Positions 1-7,585 of a stretch of DNA of 15,010 nucleotides are shown in pieces. The position numbers were made by a program, and so were the translations under genes. Numbering within the stretch: position 1 is the first letter of the stretch; every line of letters starts with the position of its first letter. Under the pieces are notes generated by a model, which was not told the origin of the DNA, made no database searches, and saw only the letters and a list, made by a program, of their open reading frames with translations. This DNA is from Syntrophomonadaceae bacterium (GTDB lineage Bacteria > Bacillota > Syntrophomonadia > Syntrophomonadales > Syntrophomonadaceae), in assembly GCA_028686565.1 (NCBI GenBank), contig JAQUBU010000029.1, positions 1 to 15,010 on the forward strand. The letters run 5' to 3'.

Positions 1-816
1 TTCTGACAATGACAAGATGAGGAATATACCTGTAACTGCCAGTCCAAGCACAAGAAGCATATATCCCCCTGATTCGCTGAACTGATAGAGACGCCCTGCA
101 TTGCTAATACTGAAGAAAAACAGAGCCACCGCCAAGACCAGGAGCAATACAACAAAAGGCGGCGCACCTGAGCCAGGGAAGAATATAGCCAGATAAGCAG
201 CAAACAAACCCAGGAAGAAGATATTTAATCCCAGGAGTATACGATAAAAACTATCATCCTGCATACTCTTGCCCATTATCTCAGGGTCCATTTCCTCCAT
301 ATCAATGGTATCAATAAATATTTTGGATTTCTCTGATAACACATCTATAAATTTGCTGTCAGCGGGAGTTAAACCATAAAATCCCCGAGTGGTTTTGATG
401 TATATAAAACCCTGCTGGGGAAAAGTTGCAAACATGCGGGCAGCGCCAACGCCGTTAACTGAATAAAGACCTACCATATAACCAGGCCAGCTGCTGCCGA
501 ACAAGGAAGACATATTACTCTTACCCACAATTTTGTTAATACTCTGAATCTCATCCCATGCTATCTTAATCCGGACTATTCCCCATTTTATAATTAAACC
601 GTCTTGTTCCACCCGATAGCTCATATTTAATAGACCGGTAATTAGTATGAGATATATAAATAAAAACAGGTAGGCTGGTATGTAAAGCATTATCTTCAGG
701 GTACGGTCATTTGGTCCAAGAGAAAAATCAATCCCCCAAAAGCAAAAACCAAAAACAACAACTCCCATAAGTAATCCAAAAAAAATCCCATTTGCCTTCT
801 TAGGATTAAATTCCAT
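1..816 (-). CDS. Membrane protein with bacterial PH-like domain (partial, C-terminus off the left edge)
   Basis: An open frame of 272 codons starts at ATG 814-816 and stays open to base 1, so the stop lies outside the window. A ribosome binding site AAGGAGG (828-834) lies 11 bases upstream. The start is 32 bases after the stop of the 3-hydroxyacyl-CoA dehydrogenase, so the two are probably co-transcribed. Two hydrophobic segments (about residues 11-29 and 42-62) come first. A soluble stretch of about residues 66-150 follows, with the alternating pattern seen in small bacterial PH domains (YRVEQDGLIIKWG, then IAWDEI, then a serine/glycine/proline segment and FIYIKTTRGFYGLTP). Two or three further membrane segments sit near residues 193-212, 218-236 and 250-270. 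This resembles the bacterial PH families (PF10882-like), whose biochemical role is mostly unknown. The family assignment is from memory of the pattern. Confidence 0.75.
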   Translation of the reverse strand, partial: MEFNPKKANGIFFGLLMGVVVFGFCFWGIDFSLGPNDRTLKIMLYIPAYLFLFIYLILITGLLNMSYRVEQDGLIIKWGIVRIKIAWDEIQSINKIVGKSNMSSLFGSSWPGYMVGLYSVNGVGAARMFATFPQQGFIYIKTTRGFYGLTPADSKFIDVLSEKSKIFIDTIDMEEMDPEIMGKSMQDDSFYRILLGLNIFFLGLFAAYLAIFFPGSGAPPFVVLLLVLAVALFFFSISNAGRLYQFSESGGYMLLVLGLAVTGIFLILSLSE

Positions 817-848
817 ATCTATAATTTCCTCCTTCAAACTTAAATACA

Positions 849-1709
849 TCATTTGAAATTGTATTTATAAAAACCCCGTCCACTTTTCTGACCCCAATAA
901 CCAGCTCTAATCATTGTTGATAATATTGTATGTGGTCTATATTTGGTGTCTCTAAACTCATCATAGAAGACCAGGAGCAGAGCATATAAAACATCCAAGC
1001 CCATAAAATCCGCCATTTCCAGCGGTCCATAAGGCATTCCTGCACCAAGTTTCATTGCTGTATCAATATCCTCTTTTTCAGCCAGGCCCTCGCCATAAAC
1101 GAATATGGCTTCATTAATACAAGGCACTAATATTCGGTTAACAATAAAACCCGGACTTTCCCTTTGCACGAGTACCGGATGTTTTTCTATTCTTTTAATG
1201 AATTCGATTGCCAGATCTACGCTTTCCTGGTCAGTATCCATTCCCTTAACTATTTCTACTAATTTCATCGAAGCAACGGGATTAAAGAAATGCATGCCCA
1301 GAACTTTTTCAGGTCGATGTGTAGCAGAGGCAATTTCAGTAATTGATAGAGATGAAGTATTTGTGGCTAAAATGGTGTGTTCAGAACATAAGTGATCCAA
1401 TTCAGCGAATATCTGTTTCTTTACTGCCATATTCTCAACTACTGCCTCAATCACCAGATCAACATCACATAACTCCGCCAGATCAGTGGCACCGTGTATC
1501 AGACTAAGAGATTCTTGTTTTTGCTGTTCATCGATCAGTCCTGTACTCAGCATTTTGTCAAGGTTTTGATCAATGGTATGTAAGCCGTCTTTTACTAATG
1601 CTATCTGAAGATCGCGCAATATGACACTATATCCCCCGAGAGCAAGTACCTGAGCAATTCCTGCCCCCATAATACCAGCTCCCAGTACCGCAACTTTCTT
1701 GATTCGCAA
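849..1709 (-). CDS. hbd: 3-hydroxybutyryl-CoA (3-hydroxyacyl-CoA) dehydrogenase
   Basis: A 286-residue cytoplasmic enzyme, the normal length of stand-alone clostridial Hbd/PaaH proteins. It interconverts 3-hydroxybutyryl-CoA and acetoacetyl-CoA with NAD(P), a step of butyrate formation or, in reverse, of short-chain beta-oxidation. The N-terminal Rossmann fold shows GAGIMG (residues 10-15) with an acidic residue, D33, at the end of strand 2, as in NAD-preferring members. The active site is visible as NTSSLSI (117-123), the catalytic His140 in HFFNP, and the partner Glu152 in KLVEIVKG. SPGFIVNR (185-192) and the dimerising C-terminal helices follow. The start is TTG (1707-1709), preceded by GGAGGG seven bases upstream. 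It lies 39 bases downstream of the phosphofructokinase stop, so it is probably in the same transcript. Substrate chain length cannot be read from the sequence. Confidence 0.93.
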   Translation of the reverse strand: MRIKKVAVLGAGIMGAGIAQVLALGGYSVILRDLQIALVKDGLHTIDQNLDKMLSTGLIDEQQKQESLSLIHGATDLAELCDVDLVIEAVVENMAVKKQIFAELDHLCSEHTILATNTSSLSITEIASATHRPEKVLGMHFFNPVASMKLVEIVKGMDTDQESVDLAIEFIKRIEKHPVLVQRESPGFIVNRILVPCINEAIFVYGEGLAEKEDIDTAMKLGAGMPYGPLEMADFMGLDVLYALLLVFYDEFRDTKYRPHTILSTMIRAGYWGQKSGRGFYKYNFK

Positions 1710-1748
1710 GCCAATTCCCTCCTATCTGCAATCAATTAATTTGATTTA

Positions 1749-2846
1749 CTAATCTCCAAAATTTACCCCAACCGAGCGGGCAGCCTTGACCAAAGCGCTG
1801 TCGGGTTCAACCTTGCGAATATCTTTAATTGCGTCATTTATTGGCACAGTAGTAATTTCTCGGCCCTGCAAACTGACCATGGTTCCAAATTTTCCATCCA
1901 TAAATGCTTCAACAGCTGCCACACCATAACGAGTGGATAGAATCCGGTCATAGGGGATAGGCGAACCGCCTCTTTGCAAATGTCCCAATACAGTTACCCT
2001 GATCTCAATATTTTTGAGCCGCTCGCCAATATCTTCGGCCACTTTATTACCAATCCCGCCCAATCTTATCGGATCATGACTGGTTGATACCAGATTTCTA
2101 ATAACAATTTCACCATGTTCAGGCAAAGCTCCTTCTGCCACCACTATTATACTGAAGTTCTTCCCCTGGCGATAGCGTTCCGATATTTTTTTAATTATCT
2201 CATCAATCTTATAAGGTATTTCAGGAATCAATATAACATCAGCTCCGCCTGAAATCCCAGCATGTAGAGCTATCCAACCGGTATAGCGGCCCATAACTTC
2301 CAATACCATTACCCGATGATGAGATTCAGCTGTAGTATGAAGACGGTCAAGTGCTTCTGATGCTGTGTTGACGGCTGTATTAAAACCAAAGGTTACATCA
2401 GTTCCTGAAAGATCGTTGTCAATGGTTTTGGGAACGCCCACTACATTAACCCCTTTTTCCTGAAACTGATTGGCAATATTAAGACTGCCATCACCCCCAA
2501 TTACAATAAGTCCATCAAGCCCAAGGTGATGCATATTGCTGATAGCACGGTCTGATTCGTCACTATGCTGAACATTGCCTTCACTGACCGTAAAATATTT
2601 AAAGGGGTTATCGCGGTTACTGGTTCCCAATACAGTCCCTCCGGTATGACTGATTCCAGAAACTTTACGCAAATCAAGTTGAATATAACGATTCTCCACC
2701 AAACCCTTAAAACCGTCAATAAACCCAATCACCTCAAGACCATAGCCCATAATTGCAGTTTTGGCAATAGCGCGAATAACCGCATTTAGTCCCGGGCAAT
2801 CGCCCCCACCGGTTAGAATTCCGATTTGATTAATATTACTTATCAT
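1749..2846 (-). CDS. pfkA: 6-phosphofructokinase, PFK-A superfamily, mixed ATP/PPi signature (365 aa)
   Basis: Phosphorylates fructose 6-phosphate to fructose 1,6-bisphosphate in glycolysis. Visible motifs are the phosphate-binding GGGDCPGLN (13-21), GGDGS (117-121), PKTIDND (139-145, containing the catalytic Asp), MGRYTGW (185-191, sugar-phosphate binding) and HLQRGGSP near residue 295. Gly120 matches the position that is Gly in ATP enzymes and Asp in pyrophosphate enzymes. Lys140 is the residue typical of pyrophosphate enzymes, where classical ATP-PFKs have Gly. This Gly/Lys combination is the mixed group that includes the actinomycete ATP-PFKs, so ATP is more likely but not certain. The start ATG 2844-2846 has AGGAGGT six bases upstream. 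An in-frame extension to 2918 would only translate a leader hairpin. It is first in a likely operon with hbd and the PH-domain gene. Confidence 0.93.
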   Translation of the reverse strand: MISNINQIGILTGGGDCPGLNAVIRAIAKTAIMGYGLEVIGFIDGFKGLVENRYIQLDLRKVSGISHTGGTVLGTSNRDNPFKYFTVSEGNVQHSDESDRAISNMHHLGLDGLIVIGGDGSLNIANQFQEKGVNVVGVPKTIDNDLSGTDVTFGFNTAVNTASEALDRLHTTAESHHRVMVLEVMGRYTGWIALHAGISGGADVILIPEIPYKIDEIIKKISERYRQGKNFSIIVVAEGALPEHGEIVIRNLVSTSHDPIRLGGIGNKVAEDIGERLKNIEIRVTVLGHLQRGGSPIPYDRILSTRYGVAAVEAFMDGKFGTMVSLQGREITTVPINDAIKDIRKVEPDSALVKAARSVGVNFGD

Positions 2847-2881
2847 GATTGGACCTCCTGTAACATTATTCCTACTGAAAC

Positions 2882-2914
2882 AAAAAAGGGGGAATATAGA
2901 GCCCACCCTTTTAA
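2882..2914 (-). terminator. Probable rho-independent terminator after htrA, or leader hairpin of pfkA
   Basis: Read on the minus strand, AAAAGGG (2912-2906) can pair with CCCTTTT (2890-2884). The inner GGG/CCC bases add to the stem, and a run of six T ends the structure. It lies about 80 bases after the htrA stop and 36 bases before the pfkA start, so it could end htrA transcripts. If the promoter-like sequence at 2919-2947 is real, the hairpin falls in the pfkA leader and could attenuate it. The stem is short with a loop of about 15 bases, so confidence is modest. Confidence 0.4.
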
Positions 2915-2918
2915 GCAT

Positions 2919-2947
2919 ATAATGGGGAATTAAATATCATGTGACAA
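2919..2947 (-). promoter_or_regulatory. Weak candidate promoter for pfkA operon
   Basis: On the minus strand, TTGTCA (2947-2942, five of six to the -35 consensus) is followed after 17 bases by CATTAT (2924-2919, four of six to the -10 consensus). It would start transcription near 2912, at the head of the hairpin described at 2882-2914. Confidence 0.25.
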
Positions 2948-2994
2948 CTGCATTGGAGGCAGGCTTGTCCCCCCTTTAATATTTCTAATTAAAA

Positions 2995-4134
2995 TTATTT
3001 AGCAGGTTTTTCTGCCAAACTAATTGAAAGAAACATCGTTTTTTTATTCCTGATTACCTCCAATAATGCTTTATCCCCGACATGCTTTGACTGGAGAATT
3101 TCCTGCAAACGGTCATTGTCATTAACTGCTTGCTTGTCTATGCTGACAATAACATCATATTTAAGTAATCCGGCTCTTTCGGCAGGGCTGCCCTGAACAA
3201 TATCCGCAACCACCATGCCCTGAGCTTCTATTCCCAGGTATTTAGCCAAATCAACATCTACCGGCTGCAGCCAAACCCCAATATATGGCCGTATTACCTT
3301 ACCTTTATCAATAAGCTCATTCAAGACCTCTTTTGCGGTATTAATGGATATGGCAAAACCTATCCCCTGAGCTTGCGCATCAACCGCCGTATTTATACCA
3401 ATTACTTCTCCCCGGGTATTAAGCAGGGGGCCTCCGCTGTTTCCCGGATTAATGGCAGCATCAGTTTGAATTAGATTTTTATATGGTCGATCCTCAATTT
3501 TAATTGGCCGCCCTTTGGCACTTACTACTCCAGCTGTAACCGTATGATCAAGGCCGTACGGATTACCTATCGCCACTACCCAATCGCCAACGCGCATTTG
3601 ATCGGAATTACCCATACTTAGAGTCGACAGTTTTTCTTTGGCATCTATTTTTAAAACCGCCAGATCCAGGTCATAGTCTTGCCCAACTACCTTTGCCGGG
3701 TATTTCTTGTTACTGTTCAAATTAACTGTGATTTGTGTAGCCTGGTCAATTACATGCTGATTGGTTACTACATAACCACTTTCGTTAATGATAAAACCAG
3801 TCCCTATCCCTTGCTGAATATTTTGTTTGGGAACTGGAATATTATTGCCAAAAAACTGTCTAAAAAAGGGATCATTTAAAAGCTCATCATTCCTGAAATT
3901 ATTGCCTTCAATAGTAGTCTCAATATTTACTACAGCAGGACTGGCCTTTTCAACCATATCCGCAATATTAGCAGGTCCAATAAGAACTTGGCTGCTAACC
4001 GGTGTCGTAATCGCCTGAACCTGTTTTTCAGATTCAACTGCCGGGTAATAGTTGCAAAAAACTAAAAAAGCTCCGCCACTTACTAATGCCAGCATCATTA
4101 TTAATACAATTGCAAATCCTTTTGATCTTCCCAT
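2995..4134 (-). CDS. htrA: HtrA/DegP-family serine protease with PDZ domain, membrane-anchored (379 aa)
   Basis: An extracytoplasmic quality-control protease that degrades misfolded envelope proteins. The order is a short basic N-terminus, one hydrophobic segment (about residues 7-27, signal anchor without a clear cleavage site), a linker, a trypsin-like domain (about 80-265) and one PDZ domain (about 285-370). The catalytic triad is visible: His127 in VVTNQHVI, Asp157 in YDLDLAVLKID, Ser233 in NPGNSGGP. In the PDZ domain, PYIGVWLQPV and SPAERAGLLKYDVI are typical. The ATG at 4132-4134 has GGAGG five bases upstream. A GTG four codons further up (4146) is less well placed, so I chose the ATG. 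The architecture matches the HtrA/HtrB/YyxA group of spore-forming Firmicutes. It has its own AT-rich promoter region (4177-4205). Confidence 0.93.
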   Translation of the reverse strand: MGRSKGFAIVLIMMLALVSGGAFLVFCNYYPAVESEKQVQAITTPVSSQVLIGPANIADMVEKASPAVVNIETTIEGNNFRNDELLNDPFFRQFFGNNIPVPKQNIQQGIGTGFIINESGYVVTNQHVIDQATQITVNLNSNKKYPAKVVGQDYDLDLAVLKIDAKEKLSTLSMGNSDQMRVGDWVVAIGNPYGLDHTVTAGVVSAKGRPIKIEDRPYKNLIQTDAAINPGNSGGPLLNTRGEVIGINTAVDAQAQGIGFAISINTAKEVLNELIDKGKVIRPYIGVWLQPVDVDLAKYLGIEAQGMVVADIVQGSPAERAGLLKYDVIVSIDKQAVNDNDRLQEILQSKHVGDKALLEVIRNKKTMFLSISLAEKPAK

Positions 4135-4159
4135 ATTAGCCTCCACCTTCTCCTTTCAT

Positions 4160-4185
4160 TTATATAATATGAATATATTATATAA
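4160..4185. repeat. Perfect AT-rich inverted repeat overlapping the htrA -10 region
   Basis: Arms of 11 bases (4160-4170 and 4175-4185) are exact reverse complements with a four-base centre (gaat). The right arm contains the minus-strand TATAAT. It could be an operator for a dimeric regulator or a leader hairpin, but pure A/T palindromes also arise easily by chance. Confidence 0.5.
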
Positions 4186-4205
4186 CAAATATTAGTACAG
4201 TCCAA
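4177..4205 (-). promoter_or_regulatory. Candidate sigma-A promoter of htrA
   Basis: The minus strand reads TTGGAC (4205-4200), a 17-base spacer, then a perfect TATAAT (4182-4177). The -35 hexamer is weak (TTG conserved), the -10 ideal. The predicted start near 4170 leaves a leader of about 36 bases before the htrA ATG. Confidence 0.45.
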
Positions 4206-4257
4206 TTCGCTATACACAATAATTTGTTAGGAATTAGGGGCAACTAATTAACGGTAA

Positions 4258-5595
4258 TTAAAAACCTGCTAAATATGCTGCATACTCCAACGGTCTTTTC
4301 AAGGTATTCCTGGCAATAACCTGAGAATGTTCACTTTCCGTGGTTTTCCGTGGTTTGGAGTTAACTTCAATCAACCAGGGAAATCCGTTTTGATCCATAC
4401 CAATGTCAATTCCTAATTCGCCATAATTAGACTGACTGCTATGCTCCAGCGTATTGGCAATATTCTTGCAAAGCTCTTTTATATGGGTATTTTTTTCTTC
4501 TATTGTTGCTGGGTTTTTATATAAAATCCGAAATACTCTTTTGGTGGTTTCAACTCTTCCCCCGCTGCTTAAATTTGCCACACTGCTTCCTTTAGCCGCA
4601 ACTCGCACAAACTTTTTACCTACTTGCCATTCTCCTTTGCTATTTTTTTGAAAAATGATACGGATATCGAAAGGAGAGCCATGGAATGTAGCTAATTTAA
4701 TTCCTTGCTGTACAATATAAGAACGATCTCCGCGAAAAACTTTAGTCTTCTTCCACAGATCTGAAGCATTTTGAGCTTGACTGCGATGCCGGCCTTTACG
4801 ATGGGCAACCAGATGGAGAATGCCTTTTTCATCACGGCGCACTTTTATAATTCCTTTACCCAGGCTTCCATCGGCAGGCTTTAAATAAAGGGTATCATGT
4901 TTTTTGAGCATCGCTTCGAGACTGACCTCAGTCAGATGTTGGGTTTCAGGTATATACGGATATAGCCGGGAGTCGGTTATTAATAACTGATATACCTTCC
5001 ATTTATTTAGAAATGAAGGGTTAAAGTATTTTAAGTATGGCATTTTACACAATCTTTGTTTAGTATTTCTGATATTAGTTTGTGCTTCACTGCTGCGACT
5101 GGGAATACGGTCATATACTACATCAGGAAGAGGATAGATCTGTGAAACCCACATTCCTCTCTCGATGCTTAGCTGACGGTAAACATAGCCTCGTACCGTA
5201 TTATTGGACCAGTTTATTGAACTGGGTGTAAAAATATAAACCTGACCCGGTAATTTTTTGCCAATATTACTAAGGTATATAAGTTCAGCTTGCACACTGG
5301 TAGGATCGAAACCTTCCCGATTGGGCAAAGAACTTGATAATACACCAATGGTTGGACCCAGATGAATCATATTGGTTTGCTGGTCATAACGTAATTTTAA
5401 CCGCCGATGCTTCTTAACCAGTAATTCATGGGCCAATCCAGGTGACAGCATGTATGAACGTCCTTTAAGGTTTTGAATAACCAGTTTGCTCCTGGTGATC
5501 CGGCCGCCTACTCGAACTCTTATTTCATCTTGATCCTGCAATCCGATTCGAGTCGCCAAGGTCTTGGAGATATATATGCTTCCGCTAACATTCAT
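4258..5595 (-). CDS. YheC/YheD-family ATP-grasp protein, spore-coat-associated type (second of tandem pair)
   Basis: This 445-residue protein has an N-terminal beta-rich region (1-95) ending in GPTIGVL (80-86), a middle part with LPDVVYDR (156-163) and YFNPSFLNKW (190-199), and a C-terminal ATP-grasp fold. The nucleotide-binding features are LYLKPADGSLGKGI (237-249, Lys239), FDIRIIFQK (309-317), and metal ligands in GIDIGMDQNG and LIEVNSKP (Glu410, Asn412). In Bacillus the family is known from the endospore-coat-associated proteins YheC and YheD; the ligation substrate is not established. ATG 5593-5595 has GAGGT seven bases upstream, 18 bases after the stop of its paralogue, which indicates co-transcription. 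All ATP-grasp ligands I can locate are present, so it looks catalytically competent. Confidence 0.85.
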   Translation of the reverse strand: MNVSGSIYISKTLATRIGLQDQDEIRVRVGGRITRSKLVIQNLKGRSYMLSPGLAHELLVKKHRRLKLRYDQQTNMIHLGPTIGVLSSSLPNREGFDPTSVQAELIYLSNIGKKLPGQVYIFTPSSINWSNNTVRGYVYRQLSIERGMWVSQIYPLPDVVYDRIPSRSSEAQTNIRNTKQRLCKMPYLKYFNPSFLNKWKVYQLLITDSRLYPYIPETQHLTEVSLEAMLKKHDTLYLKPADGSLGKGIIKVRRDEKGILHLVAHRKGRHRSQAQNASDLWKKTKVFRGDRSYIVQQGIKLATFHGSPFDIRIIFQKNSKGEWQVGKKFVRVAAKGSSVANLSSGGRVETTKRVFRILYKNPATIEEKNTHIKELCKNIANTLEHSSQSNYGELGIDIGMDQNGFPWLIEVNSKPRKTTESEHSQVIARNTLKRPLEYAAYLAGF

Positions 5596-5613
5596 AATTA
5601 AACCTCACTTAAC

Positions 5614-6966
5614 TTAAAATCCCGCTAGAAACCTGGAGTATAACATAGGTCTTTCCACCGATAGCTTGCGGGTTTGTTGCTCTCCAATTAAAGAAAAAAC
5701 TTGCCGGGCAGGTCTGAGGTTGGCTTCTATAAACCAAATGTGGCCATTCTTGTCTATTCCAATGTCGATTCCCATCTCTCCAGATGGTCCGATTGATTCC
5801 TCCAGGGTTTTGGCTGCTTCCAAGGCTACAAACTCCAAATCATTAGTTATCTGGTTTTGCTGCTTCTCATCAGGAAATTTGCTCTGAAGCACACTTTGCA
5901 AATGACGCCCACTGCCTCCGGCCGATATATTACTGGTTATAGATCCCTTTCTGCCTACCCTGCATGCCATTCCAGTAACTCCCCAACAACCAGTACAATC
6001 TTTTTGAACTAAGATACGAACATCAACCAGGTTTCCTTCGGATTTTAAAAGATTGATTTGTTTTTGAATTATATAAGTTTTCTTTCCCATAACTGGCCGC
6101 AGACAGCTCCGTAATTGAGCCAGGTTCTGGGCACTGCCATGATATGACTGGTTATTCATTTGATATTGGTATTGATAATTGGTAGATTCTTTGTTCTTAT
6201 GCACCCTGACAATATTTTTTCCCTGTGAGCCTGTAACGGGCTTTAAGTATACTGCCTGATACTTCTTTATCATGCGGTCAACCATTGCGAAATCCTTGAT
6301 TAATCTGGTATCGGGAATATAGGGCAGGAGTTCAGGTTTCTGGGTCAGGATTCGATGGGTCTGCCACTTGCCAATTAAGGCAGGGTTGAAAAATGCTACC
6401 CCCATCCCTTCCAATCTTCTCCTTATCTCCATCTGCACTGGATAATACCCCTTGCCCCGCATATATATCACATCGGGAATTGGAAATGTGGCTTTGCTCC
6501 ATCCTTTTTCGCCATAGAAGTAGCCCTGAACTGTTTTTTGACTCCAATTAATACGAAATGGACTAAACGCAAAGCATAATTCCCCGAAACTCCGCCCGCT
6601 TGCTAAAAGCTGCTTAACAAAAAAACTCTGCCCGCCAAAAGGTTTATTAATCTGCTTGGATTCCTCAATCATTATTCCCACAACTGGCCCAATACGAATT
6701 GCATCTTTGTTTCCCCGAAAACCATATTTTCGGCCATTGCTTAAGTATAAGCTCCTGGCGGCTTGAGAGTTCAGAGAAATTGTATTCTTGTTTTTTGAAC
6801 TCTTCTCTATATTGATTTTCAGCGACTTGGTCAATTTACCGACATTCAGCTTCAGGCTTTCATATTCATTGATTTCCAGGTAATCAGCCAGATCCTTGCT
6901 AATGCTGATGAGGTCTTTTTCCTGCTTGGGCACAGACTTAACAATTAGCATCTTGAAGTTTTGCAT
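5614..6966 (-). CDS. YheC/YheD-family ATP-grasp protein, spore-coat-associated type (first of tandem pair)
   Basis: This 450-residue protein has the same architecture as its downstream neighbour: an N-terminal beta-rich region ending in GPVVGIM (about 93-99), IPDVIYMRGKGYYP (about 163-176), FFNPALIGKW, then the ATP-grasp part with VYLKPVTGSQGKNI (Lys242), VDVRILVQKD, and EMGIDIGIDKNG / WFIEANLRP (Glu414, Asn416). The two proteins are clearly paralogous but strongly diverged outside these motifs, so the duplication is old. I chose ATG 6964-6966 because GGAG sits eight bases upstream; an in-frame ATG at 6999 has no ribosome binding site and overlaps promoter-like sequence. It is the promoter-proximal gene of a two-gene operon transcribed away from the DUF523 gene. 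A sporulation role is inferred from the family, not from a visible sporulation promoter. Confidence 0.85.
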   Translation of the reverse strand: MQNFKMLIVKSVPKQEKDLISISKDLADYLEINEYESLKLNVGKLTKSLKINIEKSSKNKNTISLNSQAARSLYLSNGRKYGFRGNKDAIRIGPVVGIMIEESKQINKPFGGQSFFVKQLLASGRSFGELCFAFSPFRINWSQKTVQGYFYGEKGWSKATFPIPDVIYMRGKGYYPVQMEIRRRLEGMGVAFFNPALIGKWQTHRILTQKPELLPYIPDTRLIKDFAMVDRMIKKYQAVYLKPVTGSQGKNIVRVHKNKESTNYQYQYQMNNQSYHGSAQNLAQLRSCLRPVMGKKTYIIQKQINLLKSEGNLVDVRILVQKDCTGCWGVTGMACRVGRKGSITSNISAGGSGRHLQSVLQSKFPDEKQQNQITNDLEFVALEAAKTLEESIGPSGEMGIDIGIDKNGHIWFIEANLRPARQVFSLIGEQQTRKLSVERPMLYSRFLAGF

Positions 6967-6999
6967 ATTTTTGTCTCCATCACTTTGTTTTTGTATCAT

Positions 7000-7029
7000 A
7001 TAATATGAAAGTATCTAAATCTTTGCTAA
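7000..7029 (-). promoter_or_regulatory. Candidate promoter of the YheC/YheD operon in the divergent spacer
   Basis: The minus strand has TTAGCA (7029-7024), 18 bases, then TATTAT (7005-7000). The same bases carry TATAAT on the plus strand (6999-7004), so divergent -10 elements may overlap here. For the plus-strand DUF523 gene the only other candidate is TATACT at 7040-7045, without a recognisable -35. Confidence 0.33.
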
Positions 7030-7098
7030 TTCAAATCACTATACTTGCAAAATTAATATTTTTTGGGTAAAGCTAAGTTTATAACGGAGGTAAATTCA

Positions 7099-7572
7099 TT
7101 GTATTTAGTGAGTGCCTGTCTATGTGGAGTTAATTGTAAATATAACGGCGGGAATAATCTAAATCCTCATTTTCGTAAATTAATGTTAGAAAAGAGATTA
7201 ATTCCTGTCTGCCCGGAATTAATCTCAGGTTTAACTATTCCCCGCAGCCCTAGTGAAATAACAAGCGGTACTGGAAATGATGTTCTTGATTCCAGGGCAT
7301 GTGTTATTAGTAAAGAAGGTATTGATCTAAATCAATACTTCCTGGAAGGTGCCAAAAAAACTCTTGAATTAGCCCGAAAAGCAGACCCTGAGCTGATAAT
7401 TTTAAAAAGCCGCAGTCCTTCCTGCGGTGTGGGGCAAATATATGATGGCACTTTCTCCAAAACCCTGTGTCCAGGAGACGGTGTAACCGCAGCATTGCTA
7501 AAAAGGCATGGTTATAAAGTAATTAATGATGAAGAATATTTAAGGACTATTTATAGAACGAATAATAATTAA
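7099..7572 (+). CDS. DUF523 family protein, TudS (thiouracil desulfidase)-like (157 aa)
   Basis: The family signature is plain: LVSACLCGVNCKYNGG at the N-terminus (C7, C9, C13), VCPELISGLTIPRSPSE (C38) and LKSRSPSCGVGQIYDG (C109). Characterised DUF523 members (TudS) carry a [4Fe-4S] cluster on three conserved cysteines and remove sulfur from 2-thiouracil. All the cysteine-bearing blocks are present here, so a cluster is likely, while the true substrate is unknown. I chose TTG 7099-7101 because GGAGGT (7086-7091) lies seven bases upstream and the protein then begins exactly where the family does. An upstream in-frame TTG at 7063 has no ribosome binding site. It is the first gene of a tight two-gene unit with the PP-loop protein. 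Confidence 0.88.
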   Translation: MYLVSACLCGVNCKYNGGNNLNPHFRKLMLEKRLIPVCPELISGLTIPRSPSEITSGTGNDVLDSRACVISKEGIDLNQYFLEGAKKTLELARKADPELIILKSRSPSCGVGQIYDGTFSKTLCPGDGVTAALLKRHGYKVINDEEYLRTIYRTNNN

Positions 7573-7585
7573 TATGGGAGAGAGT

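Noticed and set aside
2847..2918. In-frame N-terminal extension of phosphofructokinase by 24 residues
   Set aside because: It has no ribosome binding site, translates a terminator-like hairpin, and the family begins at the internal ATG with a strong AGGAGGT.
7063..7098. Upstream TTG start for the DUF523 protein
   Set aside because: No ribosome binding site, and the 12 extra residues contain the Shine-Dalgarno of the real start at 7099.
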